DNA of 64,000 nt from the NCBI GenBank assembly GCA_900239685.1, contig OENT01000551.1, forward strand, positions 35,496-99,495, written 5' to 3'. Of the stretch, positions 13,308 to 25,200 are shown piece by piece; within the stretch, counting starts at the first letter, position 1, and each line of letters begins with the position of its first letter. A model generated the notes under the pieces. It searched no databases. It had not been told where the DNA came from and saw nothing but the letters and a program-made list of their open reading frames with translations. The DNA is from Rotaria macrura (taxonomy: Eukaryota > Rotifera > Eurotatoria > Philodinida > Philodinidae). Both the position numbers and the translations under genes were made by a program.

Positions 13308-16300
13308 GGCAGGTGTAGAATTCAACTCTATGAAGTCTGTCGTTTCCATCTTGGTACCTCCATTCAGTTAGAGACGGTGTGGATGTTGCTATCCGCCCAC
13401 AGCCATAATATCAATATGCAACCTTCGAAAATAATTTCTTCTAGTTTATTTTGTTCTTCTGTTTGAGCAAAATGAACGTCATTCCCATTCATGAAATCAG
13501 ATGACTTGAGAAATGCTGATTTAGGTTCAATACAAACCATACTAGTTATACCCCACTGTACAACACATATAGAGTATTTTTATCAGCAAAGATTCTTTTC
13601 ACATCTCTATTCGATTTAAAAGCTTAAAATAAAAAAAAAAGATTACACGAGAACATTCGATGAATGTTAGTTACTTGATTTTGTTCGATCTTTAGTGGAT
13701 GTATGTAGCAGAACTAAAGACAAATATTTAGACTGGAAGGTGTCGATCAGAATCGAGACGCTTGCGTAATTCATCTGTTGACCAATTTTCAATATTAAGA
13801 CCGTTAAGTTAAATAATTCGATCAAGAGTTTTAATGCCTGCTCGAAATGACAGATCTAATGTCCAATTACCATATTCAAGTCGATGTAGTGAACACGTTC
13901 GTTTCGATGATAATGTACACAAAAGGTAAAATTTTGCTCTGGACGTGCATGTTGAATTGTACACACCACAATCGAATATCATTTTTCTCACAAATTAAAC
14001 TAGTCTTTTCATCAACAGTTACCGAATCTGCATAATGCAGTATGAATAATAAAGAATATTTACCATCTCACAGTCAATATTGATGGTATCTCAAAAGAAT
14101 CGTTCCTCAAAAAATTGATTACGACAGATACACTTGTGAAGTTCGTTCTAAGTCACTGTTGAAGATTCTTATCAATTTAATATTGATCACGAATCATCAT
14201 TCGAATGAAATATTCTCCTATTTTGTTGAAACTTTTAGCAATACAGAAGACTTTTCAGTAATTTTAACTGTTTTGCACATTCCAATCATAACTAAAATTC
14301 TCCTCTAAACTTTCATGTGTACATCTGTTTTGTAATGAAAATTTCATTCATAATTAGAGAATCTAAATGATCGATACACTGTTAAAAACACTATTGAAAG
14401 GAAAAGCTCTTCGAAGGAAACTGATTTTCGCAAATCAAAACAGCTTATGGAAAGGTGTAAATCTTGAAAACGTTTTTAACAATGATATATCTTCCTGTAC
14501 GGTTTTTCTCCTAAGTAATGATATCTTTTTAGCATAATGTTTTAGAATCCATTTTCGAAAAATTTCTGGTGGATCACTACTGCGTTCATAGATTAAATCA
14601 GTTGTGTTTGCATTATTAATACATTCAATCAAGCAGGAAATTTTAAGAACTTTAGTTATTAAATCAAAATGTTCATCTCGTTGACTATAGCGTTTCCTTA
14701 GAAGACACAAAGAGATAGGACCACTCTTCATTCCACGCTGACAGATGTAACGGATTCATCTACTTTTTGTTTTGTTACGATTGTGTTAGGTCTTTTTTCA
14801 AGACTGATAAACAAGTTCTGTAAAAAAAGACGATATACAGTTTAGAGAGTGTCCATTTAAGCGCCTACAGGAACCAAGACGCTGATCAAAATCAAGATTT
14901 TTTATTTTATTTTTTTCGAAGCCTTTTGCATTGAGACAAAATAATTATTTGAGAAGAGCACGAATATTTCAAATAGATTTTTTTCTATGCATTTGAAGAC
15001 ATCACTGACGAGTCAAGCATATGTTTTACCTGTTTTATCAATAAATAATAATAGATATTTACCGCCTTTTCATAGTTGGTAAAGTTGAGACGTCTTCACA
15101 AAATTTTATTCAATCAAAGATGATAAAATCGTTTCAAGATTTGCTGATTCGGACAAGAAAAAAAGCAACGATAGTGGAATGTTTTCTAAAGCGAGAATTG
15201 TACCTCTACGAGAGCATAATTCTGACAATATGTGAAGTATGTTAGTGATCAAAGCAAAAAAGTACTCTTTATCATAAGATAAAAGTATTGTTGCCAATGC
15301 TAAATAACAGAGAGAAATAATGTTTGTCATTTTATGATTCATTTTATGCATTACATGACGTTAATTCGAAGATTTGAACAAATAAAACATTATTAGTCAT
15401 AGATTGTTTTTTATTTCAATCATAATGGTTTCGATGTTGTCACTTCCCTCTTTAACGTGTGGCATATTCTTCTCTAATAGTATTCAAAGACAATTCTAAA
15501 AGCGCTGTTCGAATTCAGTATACAGCGCATGTTTAAAGTTTTGGGTAAAAGAAAATAACGATATTTAAAAAAAATGTTTTCACTTAATTATTGTATATCT
15601 GATAACTCAAGCAGGTCAATTCATAAGATCTGTTCGGCCTCGATTGGACACAATGTCACTCTGACAGATTCAGAGAGGTATTGGTTCACTAACAAATAAT
15701 AAAGAAATAATCTAAACACATAATCTTACTTTTCAAGTTTTCCATGGAGTTGTGTATAGTTAGAGACGAGTGTGAAACATTCTATTCAAGTATGAAAAGA
15801 ATATAGTCAATGATTAGAATTCTGAAATAAGAAAGCTTGAGAAAAATAATATAAAAAAAGAAACAACACTGAGATATCCTTTAGAATTAGAACGATATTC
15901 CCTTTCATGTTTTGGCAAGTCGATTTAGATCTCTTATTTATAGAGGAGAAAGTGGTAACAGTTTGATAGAATTTTTTAAACTATCCTTCCCGTTATCACC
16001 AGAACAGGAAGATCCACAGATAATCGTTGAATCATGCCTTGTTTCATCACTAAAGATCGAGTCTAATGTGACAATTCTAAAGAAAAAGATTAACGACAGA
16101 AACCTTGTTAAAGTATTATTGAATATTTATTTAGGCTTCATGGTACCGTTCGGCAAAGGTAAACATTCCACTTGTGACAAGTTGAAGTAATTTCTACTGT
16201 TAGAACTTCAGTTCTGACCTATGATTTCAAGTCGCAATTAGAGCAAGAAAATTCCAGTTTCCATGTACTTTGACATATTTTTCGACATGATAGGAAAGTG

Positions 16301-17328
16301 AGGCAATCATTCTTTATCTGGAGAATGTTCGATGGCCATCGGTTGCTATATTTGAATTCAAACCTAATCAACGATAATTACTGTAGTATATTCACATTCT
16401 TCAATCTTCCCTTGTATGTTTCTCAATTTTTTCAAGTCTACAAGCGAGAGTTACTGATTATATGTAACTATCTAAACATAAGTAAAATAAACAATAATCA
16501 ATGATGAAACTAGTCGTGTTAAGTCATGTATAAAACAATTTATAAAGAATTACTCGAGATAATATATAATTGACTTTTTATTCAATGAAAAAATCAAAAT
16601 GAACAATAGAAAGTACTAGAATCAAGACAGAAAAATAAATAAATAATCAAATAAAATTTGATGTCTCATCACATAGATTTCATCACAATATGTAAATATT
16701 TTTCATTTCAGTAGAGAACTGTTTCATATGAAACGAATTGAGCGTTTTTTTTCTCTACTTTCAATCAAAACAATTACCCATATTTATTTAAATCGCAAAG
16801 AATTCATCCATTCGGCATTGAATTCACTATTGTTTTTGATTTGTTGAAAGTGTGTTATCCATGTTTACAAAACGATGATGACTCAGTGTAAATCAATATC
16901 TATAGGACAATACTTCTGAAATGTGTTTTCATGCATGTAATGAAACTTTTTATAGTTATTTTTCTTTGACGAAGAAAATCAATGTATTCAAGTTTAGAAC
17001 ACTGTAATAACATTGTTTCCAAAACGGCTAGGCTTCAGTACAAAGTTTTGTCAGAAGCTCAGTCTAAATTTTATACAATCAAGATATAGCCTAGTTTTCT
17101 TTGAATTTCTCGCTCCATCAAGAACGCTGTTGACTTTGAACTCAATAAACGTATTTTTACTCTTGTGAAAACAACTTGACTAATTTTTACCAAAAATATT
17201 TATCATTCATATTTAACTTGACATAATTAAATTCGACTATGTTTCCCAATTAAGCCAAAGTTGATCAACTATTTGCTCATAGTTTACATGAAAGTCACAT
17301 TTTACAGACAACACTGTGTTAAGTCACT
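13308..17328. other. gene-poor stretch with two unexplained minus-strand frames
   Basis: No gene I can defend. Two minus-strand open frames deserve mention: 14435-14731 (98 codons) and 15106-15351 (81 codons, leucine-rich and apparently helical, with FFLSESANLETILSSLIE near its end). They could be broken exons of one protein. I recognise no domain and found no clean splice join between them. Confidence 0.3.
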
Positions 17329-17487
17329 TCAACATTTATCAGATATTGGATTTTGAAGACGATTCTTAATTAAATCCATATCTGAAAGTGATCTCTCACA
17401 AGTTACTTGTGAATATGGCATCATAATTGCACTTTTAAGTATTGTTAATGTTTGAAGAAATGTAGCTAATGATGGTAGTAATTCATT
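17329..17487 (-). mobile_element. hAT transposase C-terminal dimerisation relic
   Basis: The 52-codon frame contains LATFLQTLTILKSAIMMPYS, then CERSLSDMDLIKNRL, and ends with a stop. The pattern P.S...CERSFS.L..IKN.LR is the conserved dimerisation helix region of hAT transposases. Upstream on the minus strand the frame soon hits a stop and no other transposase motif is visible. It is an old, truncated autonomous-element remnant, unrelated by position to the non-autonomous hAT pair near 47 kb. Confidence 0.55.
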
Positions 17488-19078
17488 TGAAAATTAGAAA
17501 CTAACTAATTCTGTAACTCAGCCAGTACTGATTCCCACACAATTTGTACGAATGCCAAAGTGAAATATTTCTGGGGGTGTCAATCCTCCACCATCCTTCC
17601 TCCTTGACATCGGCACCAGAAATGAGTTTTGCTTAGCTGCAGTGAATAAGTAACATGAATCAAAAATCGATTCATTGCTCCGTAGAATAACAGAAACCAC
17701 TCATGCAAACATATGAATAGAGTACAAGACTCACTGTTTCTGATACAGATCCTGGCATTTCTGTTCTGATGAGATGATCGCATGAATTCAAGAGAAATGA
17801 AGAAGGTAGAGAGTGAATAAGTGACAGTGGAGACTGATGAGACGAAAACGAAATACTTCCAAGAACAATGACTAAAAAACACGTCCAAAGTCAATGCGAA
17901 GGAGTACCAAAGCCACGAGTTAGTTCCAACGGAGAGCTCTCAGTTTCCCAAACAATAAAATACACTTTTGAAAAATCTCGCCAAGGAGATCCACCCATTA
18001 TATATGCCAAAAACATGTTCATTTGAGCCACATGAATGATCATTTCTACCAGAGCCTTGTCTCAGACAGACAAACATACACAGATGGATTACGGTTACTA
18101 GAATCCATCGTTCCCGTCTAGAGAATAACAGATAAGACTACTCAAGAGCAATTTCTACAAAGTAGGAATTGATTTTTCATTAGTTTCATCTACAATCACA
18201 TCCTTTTAATATATTTGTAAATCTGATAGTTAATTGTTTATACATTAATATTTTTTGTCTATAGAATAGACCTGCTATTCTTTATCTTCTTATTACTTGA
18301 AAGAACTAAACTTAAGTGAACTTGAACATACACAATGCAATATTGATTTTGTGCAAAATTAAAAGTAACTTTCATTTCAAATCTTGTTCTTAATTTTATG
18401 CAAACTGTCAATTCACTATTTTAGAAGCCAGCCTATGCTATTGTGCTTCTTAAGCAATATTCTACAACACTAGATTGGAGAGACATTCGGCTTTTAACCA
18501 TTGAGAACTAAGTTATCTGTCAACAAAATTAGAAAAAAATTATTATTTGTCTTAGTTCCATGTTTGATGTATATTTGTTGAGATATTGAGTTTTTCGTTG
18601 TCCTTAAAAAACGATCGATCGAATAATTAATTTAGAAATTTTGACTTCAAAGACTTCAAATTTCGCAGTATGAACTAGCGAGTCACGTTGAGATCTACCG
18701 ATGTAAAAAGTTTGCTGCACATCTTCTATCCGACTGGTATGTAATATTTTCCTGAATGTATACCTCAATACTCTATTCAATATGATTGTATGACGTAGTA
18801 GAGAAAAACGATGACATCAATCTACTTTGTTTTCTTCATGACTTTTAAGGTTTCTTAATACAAAAGCATGCGTGTGTCTCATTTATTCATCGAATTTTTT
18901 GTAAAAAAAAACATCAAACGTGGCATCGTCGATGAATGACTCATATTCCTCTTGCGCGTACTAGGATGACTGATTCACTGACAGTAATTACTCAATCGAA
19001 AGAAACAGGAAAAACCAAGGACGTAGTATGCAGAAAACAAGAAAAAAACAAACCAAATATAACCGCATCGGTTCCTGG
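17488..19078. other. intergenic
   Basis: Minus-strand frames at 17518-17894 overlap each other without a recognisable domain. The 17.5-18.1 kb part is less AT-rich than the rest and may derive from an old insertion. Nothing can be named. Confidence 0.35.
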
Positions 19079-19086
19079 TATATAAA
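19079..19086 (+). promoter_or_regulatory. TATA box of the SPFH-like gene
   Basis: TATATAAA lies 50 bp upstream of the ATG at 19136, in an otherwise A-rich leader. The spacing implies a very short 5' untranslated region of about 20-25 nt. Confidence 0.55.
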
Positions 19087-19135
19087 CATAAGTTGACAAG
19101 AACAAGATCAGAGAAAAAAAAATTCACAGAAAAAT

Positions 19136-21371
19136 ATGGTTTTATTACGTAAAATAAAGCGAGGACGCCGTTCCATTATTTGGAGCTGTACAGGCGAAGC
19201 TGCATATATCGATGGACCACGTCTAGCTGTTGTTTGGCCATGTATCAATCGAATCCAACCATTGCAAATGCATCAAGCAAATGACATGCAGTATTTACAG
19301 GTAAATTATATTGATGGAAGAACAGAAATTCAAATAGGTCCAGCATCGTTATTTGAAGACCCATTAAAAATTATTTCGATTTTTCAAAAAGATCTAATTA
19401 CTCTTGATGCTAATGAATTATTAGTCTTGTACGCACAAAAAGAAGACGAAATGAGAAAAGGTAAAAATATCTCGCTGTGTAAGAAAATCATGAATACATA
19501 CATTCTTTCGTATTAGATCTATCGTCCGTACGTAATATCATACGAGGTCCAATACTTTATGCTCCAAAACCAAATGAATGGATTCATGAATTTACATGGC
19601 ATGGTGAAGACGGAGCACATAAAACTCATATTATACCTGGCGCAAAAAAATTCACAAAGCTGCGTCTTATTCCCGATCAATTCTATTATAATATAACTGA
19701 TGTTCGAACATCGGATGATGCTTTGATCGTTGTTAAATTAATGATTTTTTATGAATTGATCAATGTTGAAACAATGTTAAATAATACACATGATCCAATA
19801 GCAGATTTCGTAAGAAAAACAAAACTTCATTTATTATCTCTATCAATTATTGTTGTTTAAAAAATCTAGCTCAACGCTGTATGTGCTGATGTCATTGCAT
19901 TTGCATCCGTACGAAAGTATGAAACATTTCTCGAGAATGCTAACCAATTGAATCAATTGGAAACATATCCACAACTAGTCGCACGATCCGAAACAGTTGG
20001 ATATCGAATAAACAAAGTTGTTTTTCGTGGTTATCAAGCCTCGGAAAAACTTCAAGTATGTTTATTTAGTTATTGTTTCATTGAATAAGATTCTTCAATA
20101 AGAAGAAATCAGGAAGGACATGTATTTAAAACTAGCATATCTACTTCGATTTTGAAAGTTACATTGTTCGTATGAAAATACTGTTCAGAAATCAAATTGT
20201 CAGTCGAATGGGATTAGACAAGGAAGAAACGATTGAACTTCATCCATGTAGATATAATATCAAATCTTTTAGATCTTTTACGTTTCTAGAAAAGATTGTA
20301 CTTATCAGTTTTTACAAATTTTTATCAAACGATAGAATATCGATCGGACGATCACATCCTCACATTTTTCTTAACATTTCAGACAAAGAGAATATTCATT
20401 CATTGACTTACTGACTTTCTAACAAATAGTCTCTTGTCATTAGAATTAAATTTATTTGAAAGTTCAATAGCTCAATAAAAAAGATATTCGTTTTACACAG
20501 AAGATTTCAAGTTATCATCGAGATGATTTGACATGTTTACGAGAAAAAAAATTCAAAATTTGAGATATTTATATATATACATATGATTTTCCTTGTTTTT
20601 ACAAAACCCTCATGGAAGTTCCTCGCATGAGCTTATTTCTATTGCTATGATAACTAACTTTGTACAATATTCGAATCAATCATTGCAAAATGTCAAAATC
20701 TGATGTATAAATTCAATAAAGTGTCACTACTTTGTAAATGAAATACTTATTCATAGTTTATAACTAGAAAAAATTGGCTCTGAATAAAATAATCTCTCAA
20801 TGATTCATAGTGATGGTTGAATAGTGTTTAACATCACTATTTTGCGTGTCTTATGCTCACCGAATTTTCTATTTTGATTTAGTTAATGAATGATGGTGCA
20901 ATTGAAAAACGAACTCGATTAAGATTGGACGAGGAATCCGAACGTCAATCACAATTGTTAGAAGATTTAAAATTAGAAAAACGTTTCGAACGATCACAAA
21001 AAGGTATAATAAGAAAGAAAAATCATTCGATCAATCTACATGTCATTTGATTTCTAATTGATTTTCATTTTTAAAAAGAACGAAAACTCGAACTTGAACA
21101 AGTGTTACATAAACTTGATATGGCTAAACAACAACATGCAAGTCAGTTACAACAGAAAGATGCTGAGAATCAATTGGAACGACAACATCAACAATTGTTG
21201 CATGAAGATGAAATTAAATTTTATCAAAATTTGAAAGAACTTGGTACAGATATTACACAAGTTATGGTAGCACAACAAAGAAATCCCGACAAATTAATTC
21301 AAATCGTTAATGATAGTGAGAAAAACGCTCAAAAGACATCACAAAATATTCGATTTGTTAATAATATTTAA
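19136..21371 (+). CDS. SPFH/band-7, vault-shoulder-like protein
   Basis: Five exons (19136-19460, 19517-19809, 19870-20055, 20883-21003, 21079-21371) join in frame to 405 residues. Residues 1-110 form a beta-rich part (GEAAYIDGPRLAVVWPC). At about 115 comes RGPILYAPKPNEWIHEFTWH, a repeat-like segment resembling those of major vault protein. Residues 140-270 fit an SPFH fold (RLIPDQFYYNITDVRTSDDA, LMIFYELINVETML, HDPIADF). About 285-390 is a charged, glutamine-rich coiled coil ending in a short vault-like tail. I know close relatives as conserved but uncharacterised proteins in several eukaryotes. SPFH proteins oligomerise on membranes or, in vaults, into a particle shell; the role here is inference. 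No signal peptide or membrane segment is visible. Intron 3 is unusually long (827 nt) beside the other three (about 56-75 nt). Confidence 0.75.
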
Positions 21372-22278
21372 ATTGCTTGTATTATCATCATCGTTTAGCA
21401 ATTAGGATCATGAACATCGTTCATAACAGCTTGGAATTTTTTAATCAAGCTTTGTGTCAATGCTTATTTACTCGTTCTACTATTCCTAATAAATCAATGA
21501 TGATTTAATTAATGAACAATAGATTATATCATAAGATCTGAGAGTAGATGGGACATATCACATCAAGTTTGTAGATTATAATTAATTACTGACCTTGCAT
21601 CTCAAATCATGAATTGATCAACAGAAGAGAAAAAAATCAAACTGTTGCAAGCCGTAATCCATAACTTTATTCATCTATAATTATGCAGCTTTCTAATCCA
21701 AAGCAAAGGATGAAATTATGAGTAACAAACACACATAAATTAATGCACACCAAAACAAAAAAGAATATAGCAAGATTATTCAATGGCAATAAATTAAAAA
21801 ATCACAAGTTAAATGATGAAATGTACAAATTGTCGATTTCTCATTATCATATGCTCCAGAGATTTTTCAATAAATTCTGATACGAATCATCAAAGAGACT
21901 AGCTCAATTATCGCTTAAGAAAACATAATCAAACTATTGAATTTGAAGTTATCTTTCTTGAATAGTAAACGGCGAACGCATAAAAAAACAACGAATCATT
22001 ATAAAGATAATTTTCAGAAACATTTACATCGTGATTTCTAATCATTCGATTCAGAAATGAGAGATATGACTATTGAGCTACTTTTTCAGATGAATCATGT
22101 CAAATTGGTTGAGATCAAGGGTTTTAACAAAAGTCCTATGCACCTTAGTATAAATATTTGTGCATATTGATTTTCGTACATTGAATGAAAAGGGAGTTTT
22201 TTTACGAATATAATCTCGATGAAAGTTCATGTCAGAAAAGTTTTTTTTGAAAAAAAGTGGAACATATCGAATATTACA
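21372..22278. other. convergent intergenic region
   Basis: Non-coding DNA between the 3' ends of the SPFH-like gene (plus) and the sushi gene (minus). No element ends or RNA gene seen. Confidence 0.45.
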
Positions 22279-25200
22279 CTAGCCAGAGGTGGTACAAACA
22301 GGAAATTGTGACCAGGTTCCTGTATAAAGACAAGTAATATTGAGAGAGCCAGACATTGGATTAAGAGTGAATCTCGGTGCACACTGTAGTTGAATCCAGC
22401 CACCAGCAAGAATACCACCATTACCAGCATAAAGCGATTTCGATAGTATTTGCACATTAACAAGTGCTGATTGTAATTGACTGACGGGACAAGAAGGACT
22501 TACTATACAAAAAATAATAATAAAATAAATATTTGGCATTTTAAACTCAGTGAAACATAGAAAATATACCAGCACAAACAGGAACTGGATCCCACACACC
22601 ATTCGTACACGATATCAAAAGTTGGCCAGCCGTATTAACATACATATATCCAGGATAACATGTGAACTGAACTTTTCTCTGGTATACCGTACTATTATAT
22701 TGTATGTATGTTGATGATGTTACGGAACTATTCGGAACCAACGGTATATTGGCGCAATTCGATGATGGAAGCATGGTTGTTGTACTGCTTTGACCAGAGG
22801 CTAAAACATGACAATAATAAAAATTACATCGAATTCTTAAAATATCATTTACAAGAAACTAACCAACGCAGATAGGTTGCGCTGACCAGACTCCGTTCGT
22901 ACATATCATCATTGATGTACTGACTAGAGCATATGGTGGCGTACACATGTAAGCAATATAAGCTCCAGATAGAGCTTGTACAGGAGTCGGCAACATGAGA
23001 CCGTTCATAGAAGTTGCATATCCATGAGCTATTGTTAATAGACTTGTACTATAGGCGCAAGGTGAACTACTTGATAAAGATGCTATTGTTATTGCACTTG
23101 TCGTCGTCTGAATATTTGAAACACAGTTCGGAAACGAGCTCCATGAACCATTGGTGCTACATGTCACGTTCAAGCTACCACCAATGTTAGTGTAACCGTT
23201 AATACAAGTGAAGGCAATATAAGAACCACTAAGAACGACGCCTGCTTCTTGTGGGTTCTGCATCAAGTGGCTCTGAGCAGTGATTTGTAAACCAGTTGAT
23301 GTTGATGCGTAGCTTTGCAAAGCGGAGAACGAACATCGACCCGTTACTTCAAAAAGTCAATGCATAAAAAAAGGAAAATTTTCCAGACAATCTAATCGTA
23401 CTTAGACATTTGGGTTTCGTAGACCACATGCCATTATTACATGCATAAAGTCCACCAATGGTTGGATCGAGTGCATAGCCGGGCATGCAACTAAATTGAA
23501 TCCATCCTAGAATTAATGTCATCAAATCGTGAAAGCAAATTCCCTAATCTTGTCTTAATACCAGTGACAGTGTTGCTTGTTGTGTATATTAACGACATAT
23601 TGGAATAATATCCATTGGTAATGTTAAGTGTTGTTGCATCGATGATACATGACACAGAATTACCTATGGGCATTGCGGTCGTTGCGGAAGAAACATTGCC
23701 AGTATTCATAACACAGTTAGGAAACGAGCTCCATGAACTGTTCGTGTAACATGTAACATTCAAACTGCCACCAATATTTGTGTAGCCATTCTTGCAAGCA
23801 AACAACATGTAAGAACCATTGAGAACGACGCCTGTTTCTTGTTGATTTTGCATTAATTGCCTCTGGCTAGTGATTTGCAAACCAGTAGTGCTTGACATAA
23901 AGCTTTGCAACACCGACAACGAACATCTACCCGTTACTTTAAATATTCAACGCATATAAAACTCAAACTTTTTAGAAAAGCTAATCGTACTCAGACACTT
24001 GGGTTTCGTAGACCACATGCCATTAGTACATGTATAAAGTCCACCAATGGTTGGATCGACTACATATCCAGGCATGCAACTAAATTGAATCCATCCTAGA
24101 ATTTATGTCATCAAATCGTGAAAGGAAATTCACAAATCTTGTCTTAATACCAGTCACACTGTTGCTTGTTGTGTATATTAACGACATGTTAGAATAATAC
24201 CCATTGGTAATGTTAAGTGCTGTTGCATCGATGATACAAGATACGGAATTACCTGTGGGCGTTGTGGTTGTTGTAAGAAAAGCATTGCCAGTATTCATAA
24301 CACAGTTCGGAAACGAGCTCCATGAACCATTGGTGCTACATGTCACGTTCAAGCTACCACCATTGTTTATGTAACCGTTAATACAAGTGAACACAATGTA
24401 AGAACCGCTAAGAACGATGCCTGCTTCTTGTGGGTTCTGCATCAAGTGGCTCTGAGCAGTGATTTGTAAACCAGTTGAAGTTGATGCGTAGCTTTGCAAA
24501 GCGGAGAACGAACATCGACCCGTTACTTCAAAAAGTCAATGCATAAAAAAGGAAAATTTTCTAGACAATCTAATCGTACTCAGACATTTGGGTTTCGTGG
24601 ACCACATGCCATTAGTACATGGATAAAGTCCACCAATGGTTGGATCGAGTGCATAGCCGGGCATGCAACTAAATTGAATCCATCCTAGAATTAATGTCAT
24701 CAAATCGTGAAAGCAAATTCAAAAATCTTGTCTTAATACCAGTGACAGTGTTGCTTGTTGTGTATATTAACGACATATTGGAATAATATCCATTGGTAAT
24801 GTTAAGTGTTGTTGCATCGATGATACATGACACAGAATTACCTATGGGCGTTGCGGTCGTTGCGGAAGAAACATTGCCAGTATTCATAACACAGTTAGGA
24901 AACGAGCTCCATGAACCATTGGTGCTACATGTCACGTTCAAGCTACCACCATTGTTTATGTAACCGTTAATACAAGTGAACACAATGTAAGAACCGCTAA
25001 GAACGACGCCTGTTTCTTGTTGATTCTGCATTAAGTGACTCTGAGTAGTGATTTGTAAACCGTTTGAACTTAAAGTATAGCTTTGCAAAGCCGTGAAAGA
25101 ACATCGGCCAGTTGCTAAATTTATTGACGGAAATAAACAGAATGTAATTCAAGTGGAGATTTTCGGGCAGAATGAATATATGGAAGTTGAGATTTGCTGA

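Noticed and set aside
20172..20414. 80-codon frame inside the third intron of the SPFH-like gene
   Set aside because: It lies wholly within an 827-nt intron whose flanking exons join in frame; no domain is visible.
24494..24688. Repeated 64-codon plus-strand frames across the sushi array (also 23905, 26165)
   Set aside because: They are antisense shadows of the repeated sushi exons and short introns.
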